From positions 1 through 64,000 of the forward strand of contig NZ_UAVD01000031.1 of NCBI RefSeq assembly GCF_900460065.1: a stretch of DNA of 64,000 bases. Direction: 5' to 3'. Under the pieces are notes generated by a model. The model worked only from the letters and a program-made list of their open reading frames with translations, ran no database searches and was not told the DNA's origin. Below, in pieces: positions 1 to 9,452 of the stretch. Origin of the DNA: Streptomyces griseus. Lineage in GTDB: Bacteria; Actinomycetota; Actinomycetes; Streptomycetales; Streptomycetaceae. The position numbers and the translations under genes were made by a program. Numbering within the stretch: the first letter of the stretch is position 1; every line of letters begins with the position of its first letter.

Positions 1-1215
1 GGGATCTCCATCGAACACTCCATCGCCCGGCGGAGATTGGGCAGCTCGCTGTCGACGCGCGCGGCCACCTCCGCCTGGCGCGGACTGAACCAGTCCAGCT
101 CGCACCAGGTCGCGAGACCCAGGAACCAGTCCCGGTGGCGCCGCCGCAGACGCGGGGTGTCCCCGGCCGCCGCCAGCCACTGCGCCCCGTACTCGCTGAC
201 CGTGTCCAGCAGTCGGTAGCGGGCGCCGGCCGGGGCGTCCTCGCGCTCCACCACCGACTGGGCGAGCAGCTCGTCCAGCACATCGAGCACCGATTCGGCC
301 GGCAGGTCCGGCCCGCCCGCAGATGTACTCGGCGGCCTCCAGGTCGAACTGTCCCGCGAACACGGAGAGCCGCGCCCACAGCAGCCGCTGCTCGGGGGTG
401 CACAGCTCATGGCTCCAGCCGATCGCCGTACGCAGCGTCTGGTGGCGGGGCGGCGCACCCCGACGGCCCCCCGTCAGCAGCCGGAACCGGTCGTCCAGGC
501 GCAGGAGCACCTGTTCCACCGAGAGGGCGCGCAGCCGCCCGGCCGCCAGTTCGAGGGCCAGGGGGATCCCGTCGAGGCGGCGGCAGAGCTCCAGCACGGA
601 CGTCCGCTCGGCCGCCGTCGGCTCCCAGCCCGGCCGGACCCCGCGCGCCCGCTCGGTGAAGAGTTCCACCGCGTCCCCGTCGGACATCGGGGCGAGCGGG
701 AACGTCCGCTCCCCGTCCACCCGGAGGGGGCAGCGTCCGGCCGCGAGCACCTGGAGGCGCGGGGCCCGCCGCAGGAGTTCGGCGACGAGGTCGGCGCAGG
801 CGTCGACGAGGTGCTCGAAGCCGTCGATCACCAGCAGCGTCCGGCGCTCGGAGAGGTGTTCGACGAGGACGGCGCGCGGGGGCCTGTTGGTGTGGTCGGT
901 CAGGCCCAGGGCGTCGACCAGGGCGTGTTCCAGCAGATCGGGGTGGCCGACGGCGGACACCTCGGCCAGCAGCACCCCGTCGCAGTACCGTTTCTCCCGA
1001 AGCGCGGCCAGCCGGATGACGCACCGGGTCTTGCCCACGCCCGCCACCCCGGCGACGGTGACGAGCCTGGCCCCCTCCAGCAGCCCGCCCAGCTCGGCCA
1101 GTTCTGCCTCGCGCCCCACGAAGGGGTTCAGTTCGGCCGGGAGGTTGCCGGGCGCCGGTGCGGGGAGGGCGTCCGGATTGTCGGGATGCGGGCAGGGGTC
1201 GTGCAGGCGCCTCAT
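1..1215 (-). pseudogene. LuxR-family AAA (NB-ARC-like) transcriptional regulator, frameshifted, 3' end outside window
   Basis: Reading leftward from an ATG at 1215, the protein opens with a short proline-rich leader, then an NPFVGREAEL segment, a Walker A motif (GVAGVGKTR) and a Walker B-like LLVIDGFEHL, followed by the GIPLALELAAGRLRALS motif. This is the layout of large Streptomyces regulators that carry an N-terminal STAND ATPase, a repeat region and often a C-terminal LuxR HTH. After EAAEYICG (about 312-321) the original frame stops resembling the family. Family-like sequence (ESVLDVLDELLAQSVVE, then YRLLDTVSEYGAQWL) resumes in another frame, equivalent to one extra or two missing bases in a G/C run. 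No stop is met in the visible part. It is either a real pseudogene or a sequencing error. The DNA-binding end lies beyond position 1. It is divergent from the next gene. Confidence 0.75.
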
Positions 1216-1422
1216 GAAACACGGAGCGTACTGGCTTGAAAGCTCTCCGTACAATCTCGTTATGGCAACTCCCGCCCGGCCCGCGGAGAATGCGGTAGGG
1301 GAGGAGTTGCGCGGCGCGATAGGCTCGTGTGACGACGATCGGGCGTCGGGCCGGGGGCCCGGACGCGACCGACGGAGACAAGGCCCGGCAGGGCCCGAGC
1401 GACGAACAGAGAGCGGTGCACA

Positions 1423-1899
1423 GTGTCCGGTGGAGAGGTGGCCGGGATCCTCGTGGCCGTCTTCTGGGCGATCCTGGTCTCGTTCCTCGCCGTGGTGCTG
1501 GTGAGGCTCGCCCAGACGCTCAGGGCGACCACCAAGCTCGTGGCGGACGTGACCGATCAGGCCGTTCCGCTGCTGGCCGACGCGTCGGCGACGGTGCGCT
1601 CCGCGCAGACCCAGCTGGACAAGGTCGACGCCATCGCGAGCGACGTCCAGGAGGTCACCTCGAACGCCTCCGCGCTCTCCACGACGGTCGCCTCCACCTT
1701 CGGCGGCCCCCTCGTCAAGGTCGCCGCCTTCGGCTACGGCGTGCGCCAGGCCCTCGGCCGCCGCACCGCACCCGAGCCCGAGCCGGAACCGGCGCGGGGC
1801 CGCGGCTCCGCCCGCCGCACGGTGATCGTCGGCCGAACCGTACCCCCGGCGCGCGGACGCAGGCGCGAACGCCGAAACGCCCGCGGACAGAAGGACTGA
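1423..1899 (+). CDS. DUF948-type small membrane protein
   Basis: A 158-residue protein starting at GTG 1423. Residues about 5-28 form one hydrophobic helix (GILVAVFWAILVSFLAVVLV). A heptad-rich amphipathic region of about 80 residues follows, with many Ala, Thr and Val, then an Arg/Pro/Glu-rich basic tail. The single N-terminal anchor plus coiled coil is typical of the DUF948 family, whose molecular role is not established. It lies 7 bp before another small protein gene and two genes before alaS, an order common in streptomycetes. This suggests co-transcription with alaS but gives no biochemical function. A cell-envelope location is inferred from the helix. Confidence 0.8.
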   Translation: MSGGEVAGILVAVFWAILVSFLAVVLVRLAQTLRATTKLVADVTDQAVPLLADASATVRSAQTQLDKVDAIASDVQEVTSNASALSTTVASTFGGPLVKVAAFGYGVRQALGRRTAPEPEPEPARGRGSARRTVIVGRTVPPARGRRRERRNARGQKD

Positions 1900-1906
1900 T
1901 CGAGCG

Positions 1907-2254
1907 ATGTTCCGCCGCACCTTCTGGTTCACGGCCGGCGCAGCCGCCGGTGTGTGGGCCACCACCAAGGTCAACCGCAAGCTCAAGCAGCTGACCCCCG
2001 AGAGCCTCGCGGCGCAGGCCGCTGACAAGGCGATCGAGACCGGTCACAAGCTCAAGGACTTCGCCCTCGACGTACGCGAGGGCATGGTCCGGCGCGAAGC
2101 CGAACTCGGCGGCGCCCTGGGCCTGGAGGCGCCGGTCGACCCCGACCTCCCCGTACAGCGGTACTACGCCGTCGAAGCGGCCGAGCCGCCCGCCGACACG
2201 AACACGTACCGCAAGCTCCCCTACAACTCGAACAACCGGAATGAGGACCACTGA
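1907..2254 (+). CDS. DUF6167-like small conserved protein
   Basis: A 115-residue protein from ATG 1907. It has a short hydrophobic N-terminal stretch ([20 protein letters not shown]), a helical charged middle and an acidic, proline-containing tail ending with Asn-rich residues. I recognise it only as the conserved actinobacterial protein encoded immediately before alaS; the function is unknown. The N-terminal helix could be a membrane anchor. Its stop codon overlaps the alaS start (TGATG), so the two are probably translationally coupled. Confidence 0.75.
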
Positions 2255-4923
2255 TGGAGTCGGCCGAAATTCGCCGCCGCTGGCTGAGCTTCTTCGAGGA
2301 GCGCGGTCACACCGCCGTGCCTTCGGCGTCGCTCATCGCGGACGACCCGACTCTGCTGCTGGTCCCCGCGGGCATGGTCCCCTTCAAGCCGTACTTCCTC
2401 GGCGAGGTCAAGCCGCCCGCCCCGCGCGTCACCAGCGTGCAGAAGTGCGTCCGCACGCCGGACATCGAAGAGGTCGGCAAGACCACCCGCCACGGCACCT
2501 TCTTCCAGATGTGCGGCAACTTCTCCTTCGGCGACTACTTCAAGGAAGGCGCCATCCAGCTCGCCTGGGAGGCGCTGACCAACTCCGTCGAGGACGGCGG
2601 CTACGGCCTCGACCCCGAGAAGCTCTGGATCACGGTCTACCTCGACGACGACGAGGCCGAGCAGATCTGGCGCGACAAGATCGGCGTACCCGCCGAGCGC
2701 ATCCAGCGCCTGGGCAAGAAGGACAACTTCTGGTCCATGGGCGTCCCCGGACCCTGCGGCCCCTGCTCGGAGATCAACTACGACCGGGGCCCCGAGTTCG
2801 GCGTCGAGGGCGGCCCGGCCGTCAACGACGAGCGCTATGTGGAGATCTGGAACCTGGTCTTCATGCAGTACGAGCGCGGCGCGGGCGACGGCAAGGAGGA
2901 CTTCCCGATCCTCGGGGACCTGCCGTCCAAGAACATCGACACCGGCCTCGGCCTCGAACGCCTGGCGATGATCCTCCAGGGCGTACAGAACATGTACGAG
3001 ACCGACACCCTGCGCGTCGTCATGGACAAGGCCACCGAGCTGACCGGCGTCCGCTACGGCGCCGAGAACTCCACGGACGTCTCCCTCCGCGTCGTCGCCG
3101 ACCACATCCGTACGTCGGTGATGCTCATCGGCGACGGCGTCACCCCGGGCAACGAGGGCCGCGGTTACGTGCTGCGCCGCATCATGCGCCGCGCCATCCG
3201 CAACATGCGTCTGCTGGGCGCGACCGGCACGGTCGTCAAGGACCTCATCGACGTCGTGATCGACACCATGGGGCAGCAGTACCCGGAGCTGATCACCGAC
3301 CGCAAGCGCATCGAGACGGTCGCGCTCGCCGAGGAGGCCGCTTTCCTCAAGGCCCTCAAGGGCGGCACCAACATCCTGGAGACCGCCGTCACCGAGACCA
3401 AGGCCGCAGGCGGCCAGGTCCTCGCCGGCGACAAGGCGTTCCTGCTCCACGACACCTGGGGCTTCCCGATCGACCTGACCCTGGAGATGGCCGCCGAGCA
3501 GGGGCTCTCCGTGGACGAGGACGGCTTCCGCCGCCTGATGCAGGAGCAGCGCGACAAGGCCAAGGCGGACGCCCGCGCCAAGAAGACCGGTCACGCCGAC
3601 CTCTCCGCCTACCGCGAGGTCGCCGACACCGCCGGCGCCACCGAGTTCACCGGTTACGCCAGCCTCGCCGGCGAGTCCACCATCGTCGGCCTGCTGGTCG
3701 ACGGCGTGCCCTCGCCCGCCGCCACCGAGGGCGACGAGGTCGAGGTCGTCCTCGACCGCACCCCCTTCTACGCCGAGGGCGGCGGCCAGCTCGCCGACAC
3801 CGGCCGCATCCGGCTGGACACGGGCGCCGTGATCGAGGTCCGCGACGTCCAGAAGCCGGTCCCCGGCGTCCACGTCCACAAGGGCGTCGTCCAGGTCGGC
3901 GAGGTGACGGTGGGTGCCCCCGTCTTCGCCTCCATCGACGCCACCCGCCGCCGGGCCATCGCCCGCGCCCACAGCGCCACCCACCTCACGCACCAGGCGC
4001 TGCGCGACGCGCTCGGCCCGACGGCCGCCCAGGCCGGCTCCGAGAACTCGCCCGGCCGCTTCCGCTTCGACTTCGGTTCGCCCGCCGCCGTCCCCGGCAC
4101 GGTCCTCACCGACGTCGAGCAGCGGATCAACGAGGTCCTCTCGCGGGAACTCGACGTCCAGGCCGAGGTCATGTCCATCGACGAGGCCAAGAAGCAGGGC
4201 GCCATCGCCGAGTTCGGCGAGAAGTACGGCGAGCGGGTCCGCGTCGTCACCATCGGCGACTTCTCCAAGGAGCTGTGCGGCGGCACGCACGTCGGCAACA
4301 CCGCCCAGCTGGGTCTGGTGAAGCTGCTCGGCGAGTCCTCCATCGGCTCCGGCGTGCGCCGTATCGAGGCCCTGGTGGGCGTGGACGCGTACAACTTCCT
4401 CGCCAAGGAGCACACGGTCGTCGCCCAGCTCCAGGAGCTGGTCAAGGGCCGCCCCGAGGAGCTTCCGGAGAAGATCGCGGGCATGCTCGGCAAGCTCAAG
4501 GACGCCGAGAAGGAGATCGAGAAGTTCCGCGCGGAGAAGGTCCTCGCGGCCGCCGCCGGACTCGTCGAGTCGGCCAAGGACGTCCGGGGCACCGCCCTGG
4601 TCACCGGCCAGGTCCCCGACGGCACCTCCGCCGACGACCTGCGCAAGCTGGTCCTGGACGTGCGCGGGCGGATCCAGGGCGGCCGGCCGGCCGTCGTGGC
4701 CCTGTTCACCACCGCCAACGGCCGCCCGCTCACCGTCATCGCCACCAACGAGGCCGCCCGCGAGCGCGGTCTCAAGGCCGGTGACCTGGTGCGCACCGCC
4801 GCCAAGACGCTCGGTGGCGGTGGCGGCGGCAAGCCGGACGTCGCCCAGGGCGGCGGCACGAACCCGGCCGCCATCGGCGACGCGGTCGCCGCGGTCGAAC
4901 GCCTCGTCACCGAGACGGCGTGA
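2254..4923 (+). CDS. alaS: Alanine--tRNA ligase
   Basis: The 889-residue product matches the usual length of bacterial AlaRS, which charges tRNA-Ala in the cytoplasm and edits mischarged Ser or Gly. The N-terminal class II catalytic part is clear ([40 protein letters not shown]). Zinc-binding editing motifs follow: [11 protein letters not shown] near residue 575 and [13 protein letters not shown] near residue 675. The C-terminal region carries a coiled segment and a DHHA1-like glycine-rich end (GGGGGGKPD). The start ATG overlaps the upstream stop by one base, and the 3' end overlaps ruvX by four bases. Nothing looks broken. Confidence 0.99.
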
Positions 4924-5405
4924 CGGGCGGGATGACGGCGATGCGACGGGGCCGACGGCTCGCCGTCGACGTCGGGGACGCCCGGATCGGGGTCGCCTCG
5001 TGCGACCCCGACGGGATCCTGGCCACGCCGGTGGAGACCGTGCCGGGACGCGATGTCCCGGCCGCCCACCGGCGGCTCCGCCAGATCGTGGACGAGTACG
5101 AGCCGATCGAGGTCGTCCTCGGTCTGCCGCGCTCGCTCGGCGGCGGCGAGGGCCCGGCTGCGGCCAAGGTCCGGGAGTTCGCCCAGGTGTTCGCCCGCTC
5201 GATCGCACCCGTTCCGGTGCGCCTGGTGGACGAGAGGATGACCACAGTGACGGCCGCCCAGGGGATGCGCGCCTCGGGCGTGAAGTCCAAGAAGGGCCGG
5301 TCTGTCATCGACCAGGCTGCCGCTGTGGTGATCCTTCAGAACGCTCTGGAGTCCGAACGGGCGTCAGGCAATCCACCGGGTGAGGGCGTCGAAGTGGTTG
5401 TCTGA
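4920..5405 (+). CDS. ruvX: YqgF/RuvX-family pre-16S rRNA nuclease (putative Holliday junction resolvase)
   Basis: A 161-residue RNase H-fold protein. The N-terminal catalytic motif [14 protein letters not shown] carries the first Asp. A central [10 protein letters not shown] segment and ERMTTVTAA follow, then the C-terminal [16 protein letters not shown] with the last acidic residue. The family is implicated in 16S rRNA 5' end maturation and was earlier proposed as a Holliday junction resolvase. I chose GTG 4920, which overlaps the alaS stop as GTGA. ATGs at 4932 and 4941 are alternatives that would shorten the leader by 4 or 7 residues. The alaS-ruvX-mltG order is conserved in many bacteria. 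Confidence 0.95.
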
Positions 5406-5505
5406 TCGCGATACGGTAACGTTCCGCGCGATGCGGCGGTGTTCGAACAAACACCGCACAGCGAAGCGAAGAGACGGAACGTCGTCTCGCGGCTCTAGGG
5501 GATCG

Positions 5506-7299
5506 ATGACTGAGTATGGCCGGGGCCCCGGCTCCGAACCGTGGCATCCCGAGGACCCCTTGTACGGGGACCAGGGATGGGGAGGCCGGCAGGCCGCCCA
5601 CGGCCAGGGCCAGTACGGCGACCAGCAGCAGTCCTTTCCGCAGGACCCGTATGCCCAGCAGCACCAGAACCATCAGCAGGACCCGTACGCCCAGCAGCAC
5701 CAGCAGCACCAGAACCATCAGCAGTACCCGCAGCAGCAGCCGTACGACCCGCACCAGCAGTACGGCCAGCAGCAGAGTCACCAGCAGCAGTACGGCGCGC
5801 CCCAGCAGGACCCGTACGCCCAGCAGCCGGGTTCCCAGCCGCAGTACAACGGCGGCTGGGACACCGGACAGCAGGCCGCCATGCCGTACGGGGCCGAGCC
5901 CCAGGACCCGTACGGCCAGCAGCCCGGCGGCTACGACCCGTCGCAGGACTACTACGGCACCCCGGACGCCTACCCGCCGCCGCAGCCCCCGGGCCGCCGC
6001 GACGCCGCGGCCGAGCAGCAGCGGCAGCAGCAGGACCAGCAGGCATCGACGGACTGGGACCCGGACGGGCCGCAGGAGGAGACGCACCCCTTCTTCACCG
6101 GTGCGGACGAACCGGCGGGCCGTGAGCCGCGCGACGACGACGATGACCCGGACGACGACGGATCGCGCGCCTCGCGCCGCGACCGCGGCGGCAGCGACCG
6201 CCGGGGCGGGAAGGGCAAGAAGAAGAGCCGCAGCGGTGTGGCCTGTCTGGTGGTCTCCGTCGTCCTGATCGGCGGCGTCGGCGGCGTCGGTTACGTCGGC
6301 TACACCTTCTGGAAGAAGCAGTTCGGCGCTCCGGCCGACTACGCCGGGACGGGAACAGGTGAGGTCGAGGTCGAGATCCCCGAGGGGTCGTTCGGCTACG
6401 ACATCGCCAACATCCTGCGCAAGAACGGCGTCATCAAGTCCTCCGACGCCTTCGTCGCCGCGCAGAACGACAACCCCAAGGGCAAGCTGCTCCAGGCCGG
6501 CGTCTACCTCCTGAAGAAGGAGATGTCCGCCGCCAGCGCGATCGACCTGATGCTCGACCCCAAGAGCCAGAACGCCTTCGTGATCCCCGAGGGCACCCGT
6601 AACGTCGCGGTCTACGCGAAGATCGACGAACGGCTGGAGCTGGAGAAGGGCACCACGGCGAAGATCGCCAAGACCAAGGCGGAGTCCCTGGGACTGCCCG
6701 ACTGGGTGGACGACAACCCGGACGTGAAGGACCCGCTCGAAGGCTTCCTGTATCCAGCGGCCTACCCCGTGTCCAAGGGGTCAAAACCCGAGGACGCGCT
6801 CAAGCGGATGGTCGCGCGGGCCAACAAGGAGTACGCGGACATCGACTTCGAGGCCACGGCCAAGAAGTACAACCTCGACGGACCGTGGCAGGTGCTCACG
6901 GTGGCGAGCCTGGTGCAGGCCGAGGGCCTCACACACGACGACTTCCGCAAGATGGCGGAAGTCGTCTACAACCGGCTCGAACCCGACAACATCGTCACCA
7001 ACCGCAAGCTCGAATTCGACTCCGCCTTCAACTACCTGATGAAGCAGAGCAAGATCAAGATCAGCTCCAGGGAGATCCGGACCAACCCGGACCCGTACAA
7101 CACCTATTACCACGCGGGTCTCCCGCCGGGGCCCATCAGCAACCCGGGCATGGACGCCATCAAGGCCTCGCTCAACCCGACCACGAACGGCTGGATGTTC
7201 TTCATCTCGCTCGACGGCAAGAAGACCGACTTCACGAAGACCGTCGAGGAGCACGAGAAGCTGAACGACAAGTTCAAGGAGCAGCAGGGACTTGGCTGA
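5506..7299 (+). CDS. mltG: Endolytic peptidoglycan transglycosylase MltG (YceG family) with Gln-rich cytoplasmic tail
   Basis: A 597-residue protein starting at ATG 5506, with AGGGGA just upstream. Residues 1-230 are low-complexity, rich in Gln, Tyr, Asp and Pro, with repeated DPYAQQ-like units, then acidic and basic runs. A single transmembrane helix lies at about 242-267 (GVACLVVSVVLIGGVGGVGY). The C-terminal YceG domain is extracytoplasmic and includes the catalytic glutamate in VASLVQAEG (Glu473) and the YNTYYHAGLPPGPISNPG signature. MltG cleaves nascent glycan strands and sets their length. The long Gln-rich tail is typical of actinobacteria and absent from E. coli MltG. A small hairpin (5436-5457) lies in the leader. 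The stop overlaps the aroE start. Confidence 0.95.
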   Translation: MTEYGRGPGSEPWHPEDPLYGDQGWGGRQAAHGQGQYGDQQQSFPQDPYAQQHQNHQQDPYAQQHQQHQNHQQYPQQQPYDPHQQYGQQQSHQQQYGAPQQDPYAQQPGSQPQYNGGWDTGQQAAMPYGAEPQDPYGQQPGGYDPSQDYYGTPDAYPPPQPPGRRDAAAEQQRQQQDQQASTDWDPDGPQEETHPFFTGADEPAGREPRDDDDDPDDDGSRASRRDRGGSDRRGGKGKKKSRSGVACLVVSVVLIGGVGGVGYVGYTFWKKQFGAPADYAGTGTGEVEVEIPEGSFGYDIANILRKNGVIKSSDAFVAAQNDNPKGKLLQAGVYLLKKEMSAASAIDLMLDPKSQNAFVIPEGTRNVAVYAKIDERLELEKGTTAKIAKTKAESLGLPDWVDDNPDVKDPLEGFLYPAAYPVSKGSKPEDALKRMVARANKEYADIDFEATAKKYNLDGPWQVLTVASLVQAEGLTHDDFRKMAEVVYNRLEPDNIVTNRKLEFDSAFNYLMKQSKIKISSREIRTNPDPYNTYYHAGLPPGPISNPGMDAIKASLNPTTNGWMFFISLDGKKTDFTKTVEEHEKLNDKFKEQQGLG

Positions 7300-8122
7300 A
7301 ATTCGCCGCCGGGCCGCAGTCCTCGGCTCGCCCATCGCCCACTCCCTCTCCCCGGTCCTGCACCGTGCCGCGTACGCCGAGCTCGGCCTCGACGACTGGT
7401 CCTACGACCGGTTCGAGGTCGACGAGGCGGCGCTGCCGGGCTTCGTCGCGGGGCTGGACGCCTCCTGGGCCGGGCTGTCGCTGACCATGCCGCTCAAGCG
7501 GGCGATCATCCCGCTGCTCGACGAGATCAGCGCGGCGGCGGCATCGGTGGAGGCCGTCAACACGGTCGTGTTCACCGAGGACGGCCGGCGGGTCGGCGAC
7601 AACACCGACATCCCCGGCATGATCGCCGCCCTCCGGGAGCGCGGTGTCGACAAGGTCGAATCCGCCGCCGTCCTCGGAGCCGGAGCCACCGCCTCCTCCG
7701 CGGTCGCGGCGCTCGCCGCGGTCTGTACGGGCCCGGTCACCGCCTATGTGCGGGGCCCCGAGCGCGCGGCGGAGATGCGGGCCTGGGGGGATCGGCTCGG
7801 CGTCGACGTCGTGACCGCGGACTGGGCGGACGCGGCGGCGGCACTGACCGCGCCGCTCGTCGTCGCCACCACCCCGGCGGGCGCCACCGACGCCCTGGCC
7901 GGAGCGGTGCCGACAGCCCCGGGCATCCTCTTCGACGTGCTGTACGAGCCGTGGCCCACGGCACTCGCCGCCGCCTGGTCGGCGCGCGGCGGGGCCGTGG
8001 TCGGCGGCCTTGACCTCCTCGTGCACCAGGCCCTGCTCCAGGTCGAGCAGATGACCGGCCGGGCCCCGGCGCCGCTGGCCGCCATGCGGCAGGCCGGGGA
8101 AGCCGCGCTCGCGGCCCGCTGA
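7292..8122 (+). CDS. aroE: Shikimate dehydrogenase (NADP+)
   Basis: A 276-residue cytoplasmic enzyme reducing 3-dehydroshikimate to shikimate. The substrate-binding SPIAHSLSPVLH motif is at the N-terminus, the catalytic lysine is Lys69 in LTMPLK, and NTDIPG follows. The Rossmann glycine-rich loop reads VLGAGATASSA. The start is TTG 7292, eight bases inside the end of mltG, preceded by AAGGAG at 7276-7281. This is a strong ribosome-binding site that supports the rare start and indicates coupling to mltG. Length and motifs are normal. Confidence 0.97.
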   Translation: MAEIRRRAAVLGSPIAHSLSPVLHRAAYAELGLDDWSYDRFEVDEAALPGFVAGLDASWAGLSLTMPLKRAIIPLLDEISAAAASVEAVNTVVFTEDGRRVGDNTDIPGMIAALRERGVDKVESAAVLGAGATASSAVAALAAVCTGPVTAYVRGPERAAEMRAWGDRLGVDVVTADWADAAAALTAPLVVATTPAGATDALAGAVPTAPGILFDVLYEPWPTALAAAWSARGGAVVGGLDLLVHQALLQVEQMTGRAPAPLAAMRQAGEAALAAR

Positions 8123-8267
8123 CGGGCCCGCCTGCCGGTACCGCCCGTCCGTCTGCTGGACCGGCGGCCGGATCGTGCCCCCGGTCGTGGGAGGATCAAA
8201 GGCGGCGGGCCAGGGCCGCGCACCCGGTGGCGCCGTTGGATTTCAGGCGCGAGCATGAGGAGCACCG

Positions 8268-9452
8268 TTGAGCAGGTTGCGCTGGCTGACCGCGGGGGAG
8301 TCGCACGGCCCCGCACTGGTGGCGACGCTGGAGGGCCTTCCCGCCGGCGTCCCGATCACCACGGAGATGGTGGCGGAGGCGCTGGCCCGGCGACGGCTCG
8401 GTTACGGCCGCGGCGCGCGGATGAAGTTCGAGAAGGACGAGGTCACCTTCATCGGCGGCGTACGCCACGGCCTCACCATGGGCTCCCCGGTCGCCGTCAT
8501 GGTCGGCAACACCGAGTGGCCCAAGTGGGAGCAGGTCATGTCGGCCGACCCGGTCGACCCCGACGAGCTGGCCCAGCTCGCCCGCAACGCACCGCTGACC
8601 CGTCCCCGGCCCGGCCACGCCGACCTCGCCGGGATGCAGAAGTACGGCTTCGACGAGGCCCGGCCGGTCCTGGAGCGCGCCAGCGCCCGGGAGACCGCCG
8701 CGCGCGTCGCCCTCGGAGCCGTCGCCCGCTCCTACCTGAAGGAGACCGCGGGCATCGAGATCGTCAGCCATGTCGTCGAGCTGGCCGCAGCCAAGGCCCC
8801 GTACGGGGTCGTCCCCGTCCCCGGCGACGTGGAGAAGCTGGACGCCGACCCGGTCCGCTGCCTGGACGCCGACGCGTCCAAGGCGATGGTGGCCGAGATC
8901 GACCAGGCCCACAAGGACGGCGACACCCTCGGCGGGGTCGTCGAGGTGCTGGCCTACGGGGTGCCCGTCGGGCTCGGCTCGCACGTGCACTGGGACCGGC
9001 GCCTCGACGCCCGGCTCGCCGCCGCGCTCATGGGCATCCAGGCCATCAAGGGCGTCGAGGTCGGCGACGGCTTCGAGCTGGCCCGGGTCCCCGGCTCCCA
9101 GGCGCACGACGAGATCGTCGCCACCGAGGACGGCATCAAGCGCACCTCCGGGCGGTCCGGCGGCACCGAGGGCGGGCTCACCACCGGTGAGCTGCTGCGC
9201 GTGCGCGCGGCGATGAAGCCCATCGCGACCGTGCCGCGCGCCCTGGCCACCGTGGACGTCGTCACCGGCGAGGCCACCAAGGCCCACCACCAGCGCTCCG
9301 ACGTCTGCGCCGTCCCGGCCGCGGGCATCGTCGCGGAGGCCATGGTCGCCCTGGTCCTGGCCGACGCGGTCGCGGAGAAGTTCGGCGGCGACAGCGTCGC
9401 CGAGACCCACCGCAACGTCCAGTCGTACCTCGACCACCTCCAGATCCGATGA
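8268..9452 (+). CDS. aroC: Chorismate synthase
   Basis: A 394-residue FMN-dependent enzyme converting EPSP to chorismate, the branch point for aromatic amino acids, folate, menaquinone and many secondary metabolites. The family signature GESHGPALVATLEGLPAGV is at the N-terminus. RPGHADLAGMQKYG and SGRSGGTEGGLTTGE follow, with the C-terminal SDVCAVPAAGIVAEAM. The start is TTG 8268, with GAGGAG a few bases upstream. The end overlaps the next start as ATGA. The 145-bp gap after aroE holds no gene and could carry an extra promoter. Confidence 0.98.
   Translation: MSRLRWLTAGESHGPALVATLEGLPAGVPITTEMVAEALARRRLGYGRGARMKFEKDEVTFIGGVRHGLTMGSPVAVMVGNTEWPKWEQVMSADPVDPDELAQLARNAPLTRPRPGHADLAGMQKYGFDEARPVLERASARETAARVALGAVARSYLKETAGIEIVSHVVELAAAKAPYGVVPVPGDVEKLDADPVRCLDADASKAMVAEIDQAHKDGDTLGGVVEVLAYGVPVGLGSHVHWDRRLDARLAAALMGIQAIKGVEVGDGFELARVPGSQAHDEIVATEDGIKRTSGRSGGTEGGLTTGELLRVRAAMKPIATVPRALATVDVVTGEATKAHHQRSDVCAVPAAGIVAEAMVALVLADAVAEKFGGDSVAETHRNVQSYLDHLQIR

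Noticed and set aside
2221..5208. 995-residue minus-strand open frame opposite alaS
   Set aside because: Low-complexity shadow of alaS, with no ribosome-binding site or recognisable motif.
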